From the NCBI GenBank assembly GCA_003612515.1, contig RAZB01000001.1:186001-250000 (forward strand): a stretch of DNA of 64,000 bases. Reading direction: 5' to 3'. Source of the DNA: a bacterium D16-34. GTDB lineage: Bacteria; Actinomycetota; Coriobacteriia; Coriobacteriales; Eggerthellaceae. Both the position numbers and the translations under genes were made by a program. How positions within the stretch are numbered: position 1 is the first letter of the stretch; each line of letters begins with the position of its first letter. Shown here one piece after another: positions 54,630-63,663 of this stretch. The notes below the pieces were generated by a model. The model was not told where the DNA came from. It saw only the letters and a list, made by a program, of their open reading frames with translations, and made no database searches.

Positions 54630-56170
54630 GAATCGTCCTCCATAATAATCGTTTCCTCTAAGGCAACTTTCATTGCCCAGGGCGGTACTTGAACCTCTTC
54701 AATCCCTTCGTCAACAAAGACGAAAGCAGTATCAAAATCAGGCTTTTTCTTTGGGTAGGTTCCATGGCCGTCGGTGAAATAAATGAGGCCACCTAAGTTC
54801 GTCAACTCGCCAGTTGCCAGGGCGTTTTCGACATAGGCGAAAACCGGCCGGAAATCGGTGCCACCCAACCCTTGAATTTCCAGGGTGTCAATATAGGCAT
54901 TAAGGTCAGCCAGCGATCCTATGCGCGTAACTTGCGTAACTGCGGCGTCACACTGGATGATAAGCACGTTCATATCGGCGAAAAAGCTGGTTTCATCAGC
55001 CAAGATAGAGTAGGTCTTCTCAATGAATTTGCGAACAAGGCCATCTTTTGTGGAAGCCGAGGTGTCTATGGCGATAACAAAATCGCGAATGCGTTTCTCT
55101 TCCACATATTCCAAGGGCTCGATTAGCGGCAAGTTACCATAGCGATCAAGCCCAAAGCAGTAAAACACGTAGTCAAACTCATCGTCGTTGACCCGGATTT
55201 GCTCACCCATGCGGGCGAACTTTCGCAAAAACGCCCGATAATCTTGCTTTTCGCGCGTTACCGAACGCAAGTTCATAGAGAGATTGGAGCCCTGCGTGCC
55301 CCAAAGCTGCAAGTAAGAGTCAAGCTGGACACCCATTTCGTACGCGACATTTTTCCATTGGTCGCGTGCACGATCCAGCGTGATCGAGTCGGCGAAACGG
55401 CCTGCTTGCACGCCTCTTGCCTCCTCAGGCGCATCTTTTTTGAATACGTCGTCTGAGTCCATCGCTTGATGAGATTTTCGCGTCTGCTTGACTTTCTTGG
55501 CTTCAGGCGGCATGGCCATATCGATGCCGTTTTCGCTCGCAGCTTTACCTGCCGCATCTGCGCCAGCACCGTCGGGATCCTCTTGCACCTCTTCATGCTG
55601 CTTTTTACGCGCAGCCTCTTCTTCGACGCGCATAATGTGCCAAACCGCATGGTCATCGGCATAAAACGGCTCTCGCATGGCCGCAATATCAGCATCGCTT
55701 AAGTGCCCGGCGTCTCGTTGTTCCGCGAGATAGCGATACAGTGTTTCCGCGGTGACCAGCGGTAATGCTGCTTTTATGAGCGCGGCAGTTGCGTTTTGGT
55801 GCCGCACGCGAGCAGACTGAAGCGCCGGCAGATTGAGATCAGATATGGCAAGTTCGACAACAATATCGCACGCGCAATCCCATAAAAGTTCGTCGGCATG
55901 CGCGCCAGGATAGAGATGCAAAAAGGTGTTATGAAGCACCATATGCAGATAGGTGCGCGTCAATTCTGCCTGGTCATCGGCATAGAGCTGAGCCAGTTTT
56001 TGTGGGTCGTAGCGAAGATACGTTCCGTCGGTTGCCAAGGTTGCCCCGGAAACAGGAAACGGTTTGAGGCGCGAAAAAGCGGCATTCATAAAGCGAAGAT
56101 TCACGAGAAGGGAATTCTTTGCGATATCGAGTGCCTGGCGAGCGTATGAGTCGAACAATTCTGCCGACAT
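54626..56170 (-). CDS. VWA-like protein with degenerate metallopeptidase-like N-terminus
   Basis: Protein of 514 residues resembling the DUF2201 family. The N-terminus has HMVLHNTFLHLYPG at residues 76-89; the family usually has HEVLH, so the catalytic Glu is replaced by Met here. A charged, variable linker follows (KKVKQTRKSHQAM near 230). The C-terminal VWA-like domain has a MIDAS DTSASTKDG near 347, with GGTDFRPVFAYV near 430 and YFTDGHGTYP near 465. AAGGAG precedes the ATG. It is the first gene of the pair with the MoxR ATPase, which probably uses it as adaptor to bind substrates. Confidence 0.85.
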   Translation of the reverse strand: MSAELFDSYARQALDIAKNSLLVNLRFMNAAFSRLKPFPVSGATLATDGTYLRYDPQKLAQLYADDQAELTRTYLHMVLHNTFLHLYPGAHADELLWDCACDIVVELAISDLNLPALQSARVRHQNATAALIKAALPLVTAETLYRYLAEQRDAGHLSDADIAAMREPFYADDHAVWHIMRVEEEAARKKQHEEVQEDPDGAGADAAGKAASENGIDMAMPPEAKKVKQTRKSHQAMDSDDVFKKDAPEEARGVQAGRFADSITLDRARDQWKNVAYEMGVQLDSYLQLWGTQGSNLSMNLRSVTREKQDYRAFLRKFARMGEQIRVNDDEFDYVFYCFGLDRYGNLPLIEPLEYVEEKRIRDFVIAIDTSASTKDGLVRKFIEKTYSILADETSFFADMNVLIIQCDAAVTQVTRIGSLADLNAYIDTLEIQGLGGTDFRPVFAYVENALATGELTNLGGLIYFTDGHGTYPKKKPDFDTAFVFVDEGIEEVQVPPWAMKVALEETIIMEDDS

Positions 56171-56342
56171 GGTTTACTCCTTGTGCTGCTTTTTGATGCA
56201 CCATTGTTGAAACCGTGAGCAAAGTGTAGCATGTGCACAAGAACGGGTAAACAGACCGCACAAGAAGTTACTATGCATCTAACTTTTTGTAATAATTGCT
56301 TGGTTTGGTTTCGCCTAGTTCTCATATAGACGCAGATGAAAG

Positions 56343-58523
56343 ATGGATACGATCATGGATATCAGTCAGATCGCATATCAAAGTTCCACCGACAATTCTT
56401 ACGAGTTGCTTAAGCAGGCGCACAAGGCAACCTACGAACTTAGTCAATCTCAAGTCAATATTGTCGACGGCGGAAAAGCCATCGAAGGCGAAGTATGGGC
56501 GCCTCAACTTGAGCCATATGAAGACTGGGCAAAAGGACCATCTGAGGGCTTTGAGCAAGGAACAGACGGAGATCTCTACCCGGTTGGCGTGCTAGGGATG
56601 GGCATATCTGATGAGCGTCGCGAAGAGCTGGTCGAACGCGCAAAATTGGTTCGACATCACCTTCAAAATCAAGGCGCCGACGCAACCAATCCTTCGTGTG
56701 CCGCCGCAAATGCAGATACCGGCGCTGCATTTGATAGTTCTGCATTTGATAGTTCTGCATTTGATAGTTCTGCATTTGATAAAGAGCTGCAGTCATTATT
56801 TAGTGTTCGACACGATAATGAAGGCTGGGCGCTTTGCGGCGTGAACTTGCGACGAATTGCCGAGTTGCTTGATGCGCGAGAGGGGCTCGTCGTTGTCCTT
56901 CCCTCCTCCATTGGAGGCGTTCCCGTGGTGCGAATTGCCGCTGAAGCTTTCGCGCGCAGGCTCGTGCAAGGGGTCGGCGTTTCTTTGTTGGTAATCCCGG
57001 ACAGTGTGCGATCCATTGGCGCAGGTGCTTTTGGCGCGCTTTCGGCAACGTGCGTTTATCTGGGCGCTGACCTGGAAGTTTTGGGCGAACAAGTCTGCGA
57101 CTTAGCAGGAGTATCCCCGCGACTTTGTCGTCGCGAATACGCCATCAATCCGCAAAATAAGACATATTACGTTGACAATGGTTCGCTCTATAAGCGTGGC
57201 GAAGAAGGCGATGAGCTGGTCTTTTTGGCTTCGCCTTATCCAGAGCAGATCACTATCTCCGATTCGGTGACCCAGATTGGCTCGGCAGCATTTGCGCAAG
57301 GGTGCGAGATGCCGCGAGTGGTGCGTTGCTCAAAGCGGCTTACGCGCGTAATTGCAAAGACATTCGATGATGCAGTGTGGATCTGCCCGGCATGCGCCCC
57401 CGCATACCATCAGCTGTACAGGCGCGGCGTTCGCTTGGCTGGTCAACATGCGCTTGAACAGGATGGATGCTGGTATGACTTCATCGATGGTGAAGCTGTT
57501 TTGGTGGCAGGTCCTCCTGCGCCGGCATCGGTTTCGAAGCGCTTTTCGGAAGCTGCTGCAGTTCGCGCAGCGGTTATTCGCGGCGAAAACGATAGGGACG
57601 AAGTTCCATCTTTGAGCGAAGAAGTGAACGCGGCGGTTGCGGATTTTATTGCACCACCACAGCCGACCGATTTGCTCATGTTGCCCAAAAATGTATCAGG
57701 TATGCCACTCACGCGCATTGGAGTGCGCGCGCTACCACATGCTCCAGCAACACTTATCGTGCCTGATAGCGTGCGTATTATCGAGCGCGAAAATGCATGT
57801 CGTGGCACAGTTTCACTAACGTTGCCAGAAGGCTTGCAGGCTATTGGGGAGCATTGTTTTTGGTCACGCACGCTCCAGGCGCCAGTAGAAATTCCTGCAA
57901 GCGTCACTTCTGTCGGGCAGGGATGTTTTGAGTACGCAATATGTCGGCTGGGACAAACCGGCGCAATCGTACACCTTTCTGCTGATCAGCTTTTGAGTTG
58001 CTTTTTGGTCAACCCAAGGGATGGCATCCCCTTTGATTTCGCCCGCTATGACGAACTGCTTACCTCGGGCAAAAACTTGCCGGATCGTTTAGGGGGCATG
58101 CTCCATCGCATTGCGACACCGTTTCGCCTGACCGAAACCACGCGTGACACGCTCGTGCGAATGCTTTTAGAGCGCAAACGCGAGGCTATGGAGCGCGTTG
58201 CTCAAGAAGGCGATGTGACTATGGTTGAGCAACTGGCTCATGCAGGATTCATTAATGCCGAGACGTTTGACCAGCAAATTGAGTTGCTTCGTGTGCGAAA
58301 TCGAACCGATTGCGTGCTCTTTTTGATGGAGTGGCATCGCCGTCAACGCGAGCTGACCTGCGCAGAATCTTCTACATCGGAGTTCGTGCCGTCTGCCGCA
58401 GACCCCGCGCCCGCCAAGCCAGCCGCGCGCCCCGAGTCCGCCAAGCCCGCTGCGCCTGCTGCGCACCTCGCGCCTGCGACGAGGCACAACGCGCCCTCAT
58501 CGCGCGATCGCTATGCGCTTTGA
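56343..58523 (+). CDS. Cytosolic BspA-like leucine-rich-repeat protein
   Basis: Protein of 726 residues without signal peptide or membrane segment. LRR_5/BspA-type repeats occur in two blocks: about 190-340 (LLVIPDSVRSIGAGAFGAL, QITISDSVTQIGSAAFAQG) and 470-540 (TLIVPDSVRIIERENACR, EIPASVTSVGQGCFEYAI). The C-terminal segment (REAMERVAQEGDVTMVEQLA near 625) looks like one or two ankyrin-type helical pairs. Residues 129-147 are four copies of AFDSS from a 15-bp repeat, and the end is Ala/Pro-rich. BspA repeats are usually on secreted proteins, so a cytosolic one next to MoxR-VWA suggests a scaffold. The start is uncertain between 56343 and 56355. Confidence 0.75.
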   Translation: MDTIMDISQIAYQSSTDNSYELLKQAHKATYELSQSQVNIVDGGKAIEGEVWAPQLEPYEDWAKGPSEGFEQGTDGDLYPVGVLGMGISDERREELVERAKLVRHHLQNQGADATNPSCAAANADTGAAFDSSAFDSSAFDSSAFDKELQSLFSVRHDNEGWALCGVNLRRIAELLDAREGLVVVLPSSIGGVPVVRIAAEAFARRLVQGVGVSLLVIPDSVRSIGAGAFGALSATCVYLGADLEVLGEQVCDLAGVSPRLCRREYAINPQNKTYYVDNGSLYKRGEEGDELVFLASPYPEQITISDSVTQIGSAAFAQGCEMPRVVRCSKRLTRVIAKTFDDAVWICPACAPAYHQLYRRGVRLAGQHALEQDGCWYDFIDGEAVLVAGPPAPASVSKRFSEAAAVRAAVIRGENDRDEVPSLSEEVNAAVADFIAPPQPTDLLMLPKNVSGMPLTRIGVRALPHAPATLIVPDSVRIIERENACRGTVSLTLPEGLQAIGEHCFWSRTLQAPVEIPASVTSVGQGCFEYAICRLGQTGAIVHLSADQLLSCFLVNPRDGIPFDFARYDELLTSGKNLPDRLGGMLHRIATPFRLTETTRDTLVRMLLERKREAMERVAQEGDVTMVEQLAHAGFINAETFDQQIELLRVRNRTDCVLFLMEWHRRQRELTCAESSTSEFVPSAADPAPAKPAARPESAKPAAPAAHLAPATRHNAPSSRDRYAL
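56726..56780 (+). repeat. 15-bp tandem repeat in the LRR gene
   Basis: TGCATTTGATAGTTC occurs three times exactly (56726, 56741, 56756) plus ten bases of a fourth. It encodes the AFDSS repeats and keeps the frame at any copy number. Confidence 0.95.
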
Positions 58524-58546
58524 TTGGCAGATCGTCACTAAATCAG

Positions 58547-58675
58547 AGGTTGTGGCTGGAAAATGCCTCTAGTCGGTGAAATCAAAGGTGTTTTTAGGGT
58601 CGAAAACCCCGACAAGAGCACTTTTCCAGCCATTTTGCGCCCGAATTCACCGACGAGGGCACTTTTCCAGCCACA
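58547..58675. repeat. Interspersed repeat element, copy B
   Basis: A 129-bp element with the same architecture as that at 52871. The left arm begins GTTGTGGCTGGAAAATGCC and the right arm ends CTTTTCCAGCCACAAC at 58675. The inner right-oriented arm begins at 58603, 56 bases after the left end as in copy A. Where copy A has TTTT/AAAA in the outer arm and GGGG/CCCC in the inner stretch, copy B has TTGT/ACAA and GGTG/CACC: the changes keep pairing. It lies between convergent genes ending at 58523 and 58876. Confidence 0.85.
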
Positions 58676-58805
58676 ACTTGCAAATTTCTTACAAAAAAAC
58701 GACCTCATGCGCATGAAGACCTGGATAGTAGTTTGAGTAAAAACTTGAGTGGCGCTTTGGGTAGTGACTTGAGTAGCAGCTTGAGCCACAAACACCTCGG
58801 CTCAC

Positions 58806-58837
58806 ACAAAAAATGCGCCCACACCAAGGCGGGCGCA
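58806..58837 (-). terminator. Terminator of ddh
   Basis: TGCGCCC (58814-58820) pairs with GGGCGCA (58831-58837). On the minus strand TTTTTTGTG follows. It lies 39 bases beyond the ddh stop. Between it and repeat copy B (58676-58805) is a run of loose 15-bp repeats resembling those that encode the ddh N-terminus, and no gene. Confidence 0.75.
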
Positions 58838-58875
58838 CAAAATGCAACTTAGAGCGACACTTTGAAAGCTCGTTT

Positions 58876-59922
58876 TTAGAGCATCGTCGCGCGCAACTGC
58901 TCATCAGACAGCGGCGACAAATAGCTAGGCGCCACATCAAACAACGTACGGCAACCGGTCTGACCCTCAACACTCATACGATGCACCGCACGTGCGGTAG
59001 CTGCCAAAACGCTGCCAGTGAACTCAGGGTTTGAGTCCAGCTTGAGCGAAAACTCAACCACATGATTAGTGGTGCCATCAAAGCCAGTATTGCCAGAGCG
59101 AATCACCGAACCGCCATGCGGAATACCCGCATGGTTTGCATCAAGCTCCTCTTGGCTGATGAAGTTTACCGTGGTGTCGTATTCGTCGAAGTAATTTGGC
59201 ATCGTAACAATGGCCTGCTCGATGGCGGACAGATCGGCACCCTCTTCAGCCACAACATAGCATTCACGCGTATGCTTTTGGCGCGTCGTCAACTCTGGGT
59301 TCTCGCCGTTGCGAACCGCCTCGAGCGCAGCCGGAACGGGCACCGTGTACTGACGCGCATCCGCAACGCCTTCAATATTGCGAATTGCGTCGCTGTGACC
59401 CTGGGAAACACCGCGGCCCCAGAAGGTGTAATCATGGCCTTCGGGCAACACTGCACCCGCATAAACGCGCGCAAGCGAGAACAAACCCGGATCCCATCCT
59501 GCAGAAATAACGCCAACTGTACCTGCTTCGCGTGCCTGAGCATCGACCTCGGCGAAGTGCTGCGGGATCTTTGCATGAGTGTCGAAGGAGTCGACGAAAT
59601 TGTACAAAGCCGCACAAGCTGCCGTTTGGCGAGGGAGATCATTGGCGCTGCCGCCGCACAAGATTAAAACATCGATATCGTCGGTATGTGCAGAAAGCGC
59701 ATCATCAGAATAGACCGGCACGCCTTCAGTGCGCAGCTCGAGATCGGCGGGGTTGCGTCGCGTAAACACTGCAACCAATTCAAGGTCATCGTTTTGAGCA
59801 CAAGCAGCCTCAACGCCACGGCCCAGATTGCCGTAGCCAAAAATGCCTATGCGCGTGGGGGTTTGCGTGGTGGTTTGCGCAGCATTTTGTGTGGAAGCTT
59901 GCGCAGGGGTTTGATTTGCCAT
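58876..59922 (-). CDS. ddh: meso-Diaminopimelate dehydrogenase
   Basis: NADPH enzyme of 348 residues that forms meso-diaminopimelate from tetrahydrodipicolinate and ammonia in one step, for lysine and peptidoglycan. IGIFGYGNLGRGVEAA near residue 27 binds the dinucleotide; LILCGGSANDLP near 88, SAGWDPGLFSLARVYAG near 148 and FWGRGVSQGHSDAI near 178 are the substrate-site segments. The first 22 residues are a Thr/Gln/Ala repeat (QASTQNAAQTTTQ) not found in typical members. The start has GGAG before the ATG. It is monocistronic with its own terminator. Confidence 0.93.
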   Translation of the reverse strand: MANQTPAQASTQNAAQTTTQTPTRIGIFGYGNLGRGVEAACAQNDDLELVAVFTRRNPADLELRTEGVPVYSDDALSAHTDDIDVLILCGGSANDLPRQTAACAALYNFVDSFDTHAKIPQHFAEVDAQAREAGTVGVISAGWDPGLFSLARVYAGAVLPEGHDYTFWGRGVSQGHSDAIRNIEGVADARQYTVPVPAALEAVRNGENPELTTRQKHTRECYVVAEEGADLSAIEQAIVTMPNYFDEYDTTVNFISQEELDANHAGIPHGGSVIRSGNTGFDGTTNHVVEFSLKLDSNPEFTGSVLAATARAVHRMSVEGQTGCRTLFDVAPSYLSPLSDEQLRATML

Positions 59923-60173
59923 GGATTACTCCTTCGGTCATCTTTATTGTCTGAAATCACCTTACGCATTCACTTTCTCATACGCAACGCTTGGCAAAAT
60001 GTTTTCACGTATTTGAAATACAACCCGTATGCCTGTTACCAAATTGACAGAATTTTTGAGGATATTGCGAAGACGCGAAGCAAGAGTTGTGAAGACCATA
60101 GACAAGTGCGCCGACGGCTGGCAAGCTATGCACTCATTATTCTCGCTAAAGTATAATTATGAGGAAATTACCT

Positions 60174-61310
60174 ATGATTACCAACTTTGTTCGCGGTTTT
60201 TGCATGGCACTTGCTGACAGTGTCCCGGGCGTCTCCGGGGGCACCATCGCATTTTTGTTGGGCTTCTACGATCGTTTCATAACCTCTATCGACGATGTGC
60301 TGCACGGGACTCGCCCTGCACGCATGCAGGCTTTGCGCTTTTTGGTGAAGCTTGGTGTTGGCTGGCTTGTTGGCTTTGGTCTGGCTGCTATTGCGTTTTC
60401 AAGCCTTTTTGAAAACCACGTCTATGCAGTCAGTTCGCTGTTCATGGGCTTTATCGCCTGTTCTATCCCCTTTATCGTAAACGAGCACAAACACGATTTG
60501 CGCGGCGTACGTAACGCTTGGGCTTTTGCCTTAGTTGGATTTTGTCTGGTCGCACTCGTAACACTGGCAAGCCCCGTTGTTGGTTCAGGCGTGAAGCTCA
60601 CCGTCGACGCGCTTACCCCTCAAACCTTAATTTATGTCTTCATTGCGGCTATGGTGGCTATATCTGCCATGGTGCTACCTGGTATTTCTGGCTCTACGTT
60701 GCTGTTGGTATTTGGGTTATATGCACCCATCATGGGAGCCATTCGCGCAACTCTTAGCCTCAACCTCTCTTACCTTGCCATACTTGGCGTATTTGCTCTT
60801 GGCGCACTCTGCGGACTGTTGCTCTTTACTCGCGTCATCAGGCGATGCCTCGAGCACTATCGTCCACAGATCATGCTCTTTATAATCGGGCTGATGGCAG
60901 GTTCGCTTTTAGCTATTGCACGCGGTCCACTTACGTTAGACGTGCCACTGCCAGCCATGAATTTAATGAATTTCGATCTGGGATTTGCCCTTGTGGGTGC
61001 TGCAATTGTCTGGGCGCTCAACCTGATGCGTCAGCGCGCCGAACGTCGCAAAGCCAACACGTGCGCAACCGAAAGCATTGCACCCTCAACAAGCAACTGC
61101 CCAGGTAAACCTGTGCCTCAAACTGACCCTATGGTTTCTATCCTCAACACTATTCGCTACATAAAAGACGCCTGGACAAATCCTTCGCGCACGATAAAAT
61201 CGCGTCTTCGCAGTTCACATCTGCTATCATCTCGCTTAGCTCATACGCGATTGGTACGCACACGGTTTGCCAATCACCTCCTATCGCGCTATGCAGAGGA
61301 CGCCGACTAA
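60174..61310 (+). CDS. DUF368 (PopT-type) undecaprenyl-phosphate transporter
   Basis: Membrane protein of 378 residues with about nine helices. The DUF368 hallmarks are two inverted motifs, [19 protein letters not shown] near residue 12 and [19 protein letters not shown] near 164. Family members were recently shown to flip the lipid carrier undecaprenyl phosphate back across the membrane. The ATG at 60174 has GAGGAAA upstream, better than the ATG at 60159. The last 70 residues are basic and low in hydrophobicity ([20 protein letters not shown]). It fits functionally with uppS at 36.9 kb. The dtd gene starts 26 bases downstream. Confidence 0.88.
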   Translation: MITNFVRGFCMALADSVPGVSGGTIAFLLGFYDRFITSIDDVLHGTRPARMQALRFLVKLGVGWLVGFGLAAIAFSSLFENHVYAVSSLFMGFIACSIPFIVNEHKHDLRGVRNAWAFALVGFCLVALVTLASPVVGSGVKLTVDALTPQTLIYVFIAAMVAISAMVLPGISGSTLLLVFGLYAPIMGAIRATLSLNLSYLAILGVFALGALCGLLLFTRVIRRCLEHYRPQIMLFIIGLMAGSLLAIARGPLTLDVPLPAMNLMNFDLGFALVGAAIVWALNLMRQRAERRKANTCATESIAPSTSNCPGKPVPQTDPMVSILNTIRYIKDAWTNPSRTIKSRLRSSHLLSSRLAHTRLVRTRFANHLLSRYAEDAD

Positions 61311-61336
61311 AAGAACTAAAAGGATTCGCCCACACT

Positions 61337-61783
61337 ATGAAAGCTGTTATTCAACGCGTAAGTTGCGCACAAGTCAAAGTTGAAGATGTGGTCATTGGCG
61401 AAATCGGCCAAGGGCTTTTAATTCTGCTGGGAGTTGGGCACGACGACAACGCAGAAACCGCAAAGCGTCTATGGAGCAAAATCTCGCGCCTTCGTATTTT
61501 TGAGGACGAAGCGGGCAAAACGAACTGTTCTCTTGCAGATGTATGCGGCGAAGTATTGGTGGTATCGCAGTTCACGCTTTATGCCAATTGCAAAAAGGGA
61601 AATCGGCCATCGTTTATTGACGCTGGAGCTCCCGAACTTGCAAATGAGCTTTACGAATACTTCATCGAACTTGTGTGCAAAGACGGGTTCCCTGTCGCTA
61701 CGGGAAGCTTTGGCGCCGACATGAAAGTAACGCTTACCAACGACGGACCTTTTACTATCGTGCTTGATACTGACGAACTTTAG
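61337..61783 (+). CDS. dtd: D-aminoacyl-tRNA deacylase
   Basis: Chiral proofreading enzyme of 148 residues that removes D-amino acids (and glycine from tRNA-Ala) from tRNA. The [17 protein letters not shown] motif near residue 78 and the Gly-cisPro [10 protein letters not shown] near 135 form the active site at the dimer interface. It is the normal length. It follows the DUF368 gene closely and is probably co-transcribed. A terminator-like hairpin follows. Confidence 0.96.
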   Translation: MKAVIQRVSCAQVKVEDVVIGEIGQGLLILLGVGHDDNAETAKRLWSKISRLRIFEDEAGKTNCSLADVCGEVLVVSQFTLYANCKKGNRPSFIDAGAPELANELYEYFIELVCKDGFPVATGSFGADMKVTLTNDGPFTIVLDTDEL

Positions 61784-61851
61784 ATGCCGTTTGAGCGTTC
61801 AACTTTAAGCATCCAACCGCATGCGTAATTGCGACCATAAAACCAAGATTG

Positions 61852-61885
61852 TAAGCGCCTTAAAGGCTGCTGGCTTATGCGTTTT
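61852..61885 (+). terminator. Probable terminator of dtd
   Basis: TAAGC/GCTTA (61852-61856 with 61873-61877) with inner GCCTT/AAGGC pairs is followed by TGCGTTTTATT. It begins 69 bases after the stop. Confidence 0.5.
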
Positions 61886-62263
61886 ATTACACTCATGAAC
61901 TTTTGTTAAGAAATTATGTACATTTGCTCTTCCGGGAGATAATTTCATCAAATATCTTGTGTAACTGTCCCATTTTTAGTACATTCTATCAGCTGCATTT
62001 TGCAGCTTCGAATCGCATTTTCGTTACTCGCTACTTGGGCACGTATGTTAGTTCGATCATGAATTCGAACTTGTTTTTGTAAGGATTTGCCCTCTTTTCA
62101 GAAGCAAGAAAAACATGCTTCAAACCATCGTTGGCACGAGCAATTGCACTACTAGCGAACACCTACCGCACGCAAAGCTTTCTCCATCACAACTGATGGC
62201 GCAGCTCGCATAACAGTTTTTTGCAGCCACCTATTGCACCACGCTCGTGCTTACCTTATTAGA
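61886..62263. other. Intergenic region without a gene
   Basis: About 380 AT-rich bases. I see no coding frame or RNA gene. Short hairpins at GCTGCATTTTGCAGC (61992-62006) and around GTTCGATCATGAATTCGAAC (near 62050) may belong to the leader of the wall-protein gene. Confidence 0.4.
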
Positions 62264-62272
62264 ATGGATTCT

Positions 62273-63475
62273 ATGATGAAATCTCTATCTGCTCGTTTGT
62301 CTCGCATTTCGTCGCGGACAAAAACAGCAACTTTAGTTGGCATATTGGCCTTTACGTTGGCTGCATCGCCTCTTACTGCGCACGCAATTTTAGCGAAAGA
62401 GGACACAGCAGAGCCCTCCACAGAGTCTGCAGCAAGCACTAATGCTGACGAATCTCAAAACGCACCGACCCAAGGCGAAGTCGCAGCAAAGACAACCTCG
62501 CTCACGGTTTATTACTGCGAAATAATTCCTTTTGACGAGACAATCGACCATCCTTCAAACATGCGCCTGATCAAAACAGAAACATTCGATGGGCTTGCGG
62601 TTGGCGAGCAGTTTGAACCGTGGGATTATGTGCAAGATCTTGATGGCTATATGTTCTTTGACGGCTGGTCAGAGAATTATACCTTGAGCGAAAACCCTGA
62701 TGAAAACAACTTGCAGCTCCATTACATGGCAACGCAAAACAACTCAGCTACCGTGAACTATTACATCATGAGCAAAGGTCAAGAAACAGATGGCGTAACC
62801 TATCAATCACTTGACTCCGATCAAGTTGACATTAACGGCGATCCTGTTCGCTTTACAAAACTTGGTGAATACCAATTAGACAATTTGCGCTTTAATCGAT
62901 TTGTCGAAGGCGCTGATCACGCAGTATTGCTTGATAACTTGATGTTTGTAGATAGTTTTCCTTCATCAATTCAGGTCACCACGTCTCCTGAAGACAACGT
63001 CATCAACTTGCTGTACACGCCAACTTTAACTACTTTGCCCGATGATGTTTTGGCAGGAAGCGACGAAAATGTGCAACCGCCGGTATCAGATGACGAAGGC
63101 GATGACGACAGCACCACGGGTGGCGAAGGCGATGACGACAGCATCACAGGTGGCGCAGGTGACGGCGCGGACGATGAGGTCGCGGGTGACGCAGGCAACA
63201 ACAACACCACGGGCAGCGCAGGTGACGACAACACCGTAGGTGGCACAGGCGAAAGCGAAAGCACGCCTACCCCCAACCCTGGCACCACTACCGAAACCGC
63301 TGGTGACACTGCCGCACAAAGCTCTTCTGCCATAAGCGAAAGCGCCGACACACTTCCGCAAACTGGCGACTCTTTAGGAATACTTATCGTAGCTGCAATC
63401 TTTGTAGCCAGCTCAGCAGCGACCATTCTCATCGCGCTTTACCGTAAGAGCTCAAAAGGCAACAACAAAGCGTAA
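62273..63475 (+). CDS. LPQTG-anchored surface protein with acidic repeats
   Basis: Secreted protein of about 400 residues. A signal peptide (TATLVGILAFTLAASPLTAHA) leads to a 240-residue domain with two similar halves (SLTVYYCEIIPFDETI; SATVNYYIMSKGQETDG), which may be strand-rich MucBP-like modules. A repeat region at about 270-350 is Gly/Asp/Thr-rich (GGEGDDDSTTG). It ends with TLPQTG, a hydrophobic helix and a basic tail, the signal for a class A-type sortase. Starts at 62264, 62273 and 62276 are all possible and none has an SD. It is an orphan wall protein of unknown binding partner. Confidence 0.85.
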   Translation: MMKSLSARLSRISSRTKTATLVGILAFTLAASPLTAHAILAKEDTAEPSTESAASTNADESQNAPTQGEVAAKTTSLTVYYCEIIPFDETIDHPSNMRLIKTETFDGLAVGEQFEPWDYVQDLDGYMFFDGWSENYTLSENPDENNLQLHYMATQNNSATVNYYIMSKGQETDGVTYQSLDSDQVDINGDPVRFTKLGEYQLDNLRFNRFVEGADHAVLLDNLMFVDSFPSSIQVTTSPEDNVINLLYTPTLTTLPDDVLAGSDENVQPPVSDDEGDDDSTTGGEGDDDSITGGAGDGADDEVAGDAGNNNTTGSAGDDNTVGGTGESESTPTPNPGTTTETAGDTAAQSSSAISESADTLPQTGDSLGILIVAAIFVASSAATILIALYRKSSKGNNKA

Positions 63476-63562
63476 GGCGTCAATACTGAGCTCATAGCGC
63501 GAGCCCCACAACGCTGATCCTAAAATACCAGCTTCATAGCACCACATACTAGCAAGCAAAAC

Positions 63563-63588
63563 TCGACCCGCTCATTTTGGCGGGTCGA
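63563..63588 (+). terminator. Terminator of the LPQTG protein gene
   Basis: TCGACCCGC (63563-63571) pairs perfectly with GCGGGTCGA (63580-63588) and is followed by TCTTATT. Confidence 0.75.
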
Positions 63589-63663
63589 TCTTATTGGTAC
63601 GCTTGCCCTATTCGTCATAGGTTTGCAACCTTACCATTTCGTTTGATCTGTTACGATACCCGC

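Noticed and set aside
56396-56860. Repeated NYQMQ frame opposite the LRR gene
   Set aside because: It is the reverse of the AFDSS 15-bp repeat and lies antisense to a supported gene.
58538-58795. 85-residue minus-strand frame between the LRR and ddh genes
   Set aside because: It is made of the repeat tract and interspersed element copy B, with no SD; it is not a gene.
61886-62263. tRNA or riboswitch in the gap before the LPQTG gene
   Set aside because: No cloverleaf, T-box core or other known conserved motif could be traced; only short hairpins are present.
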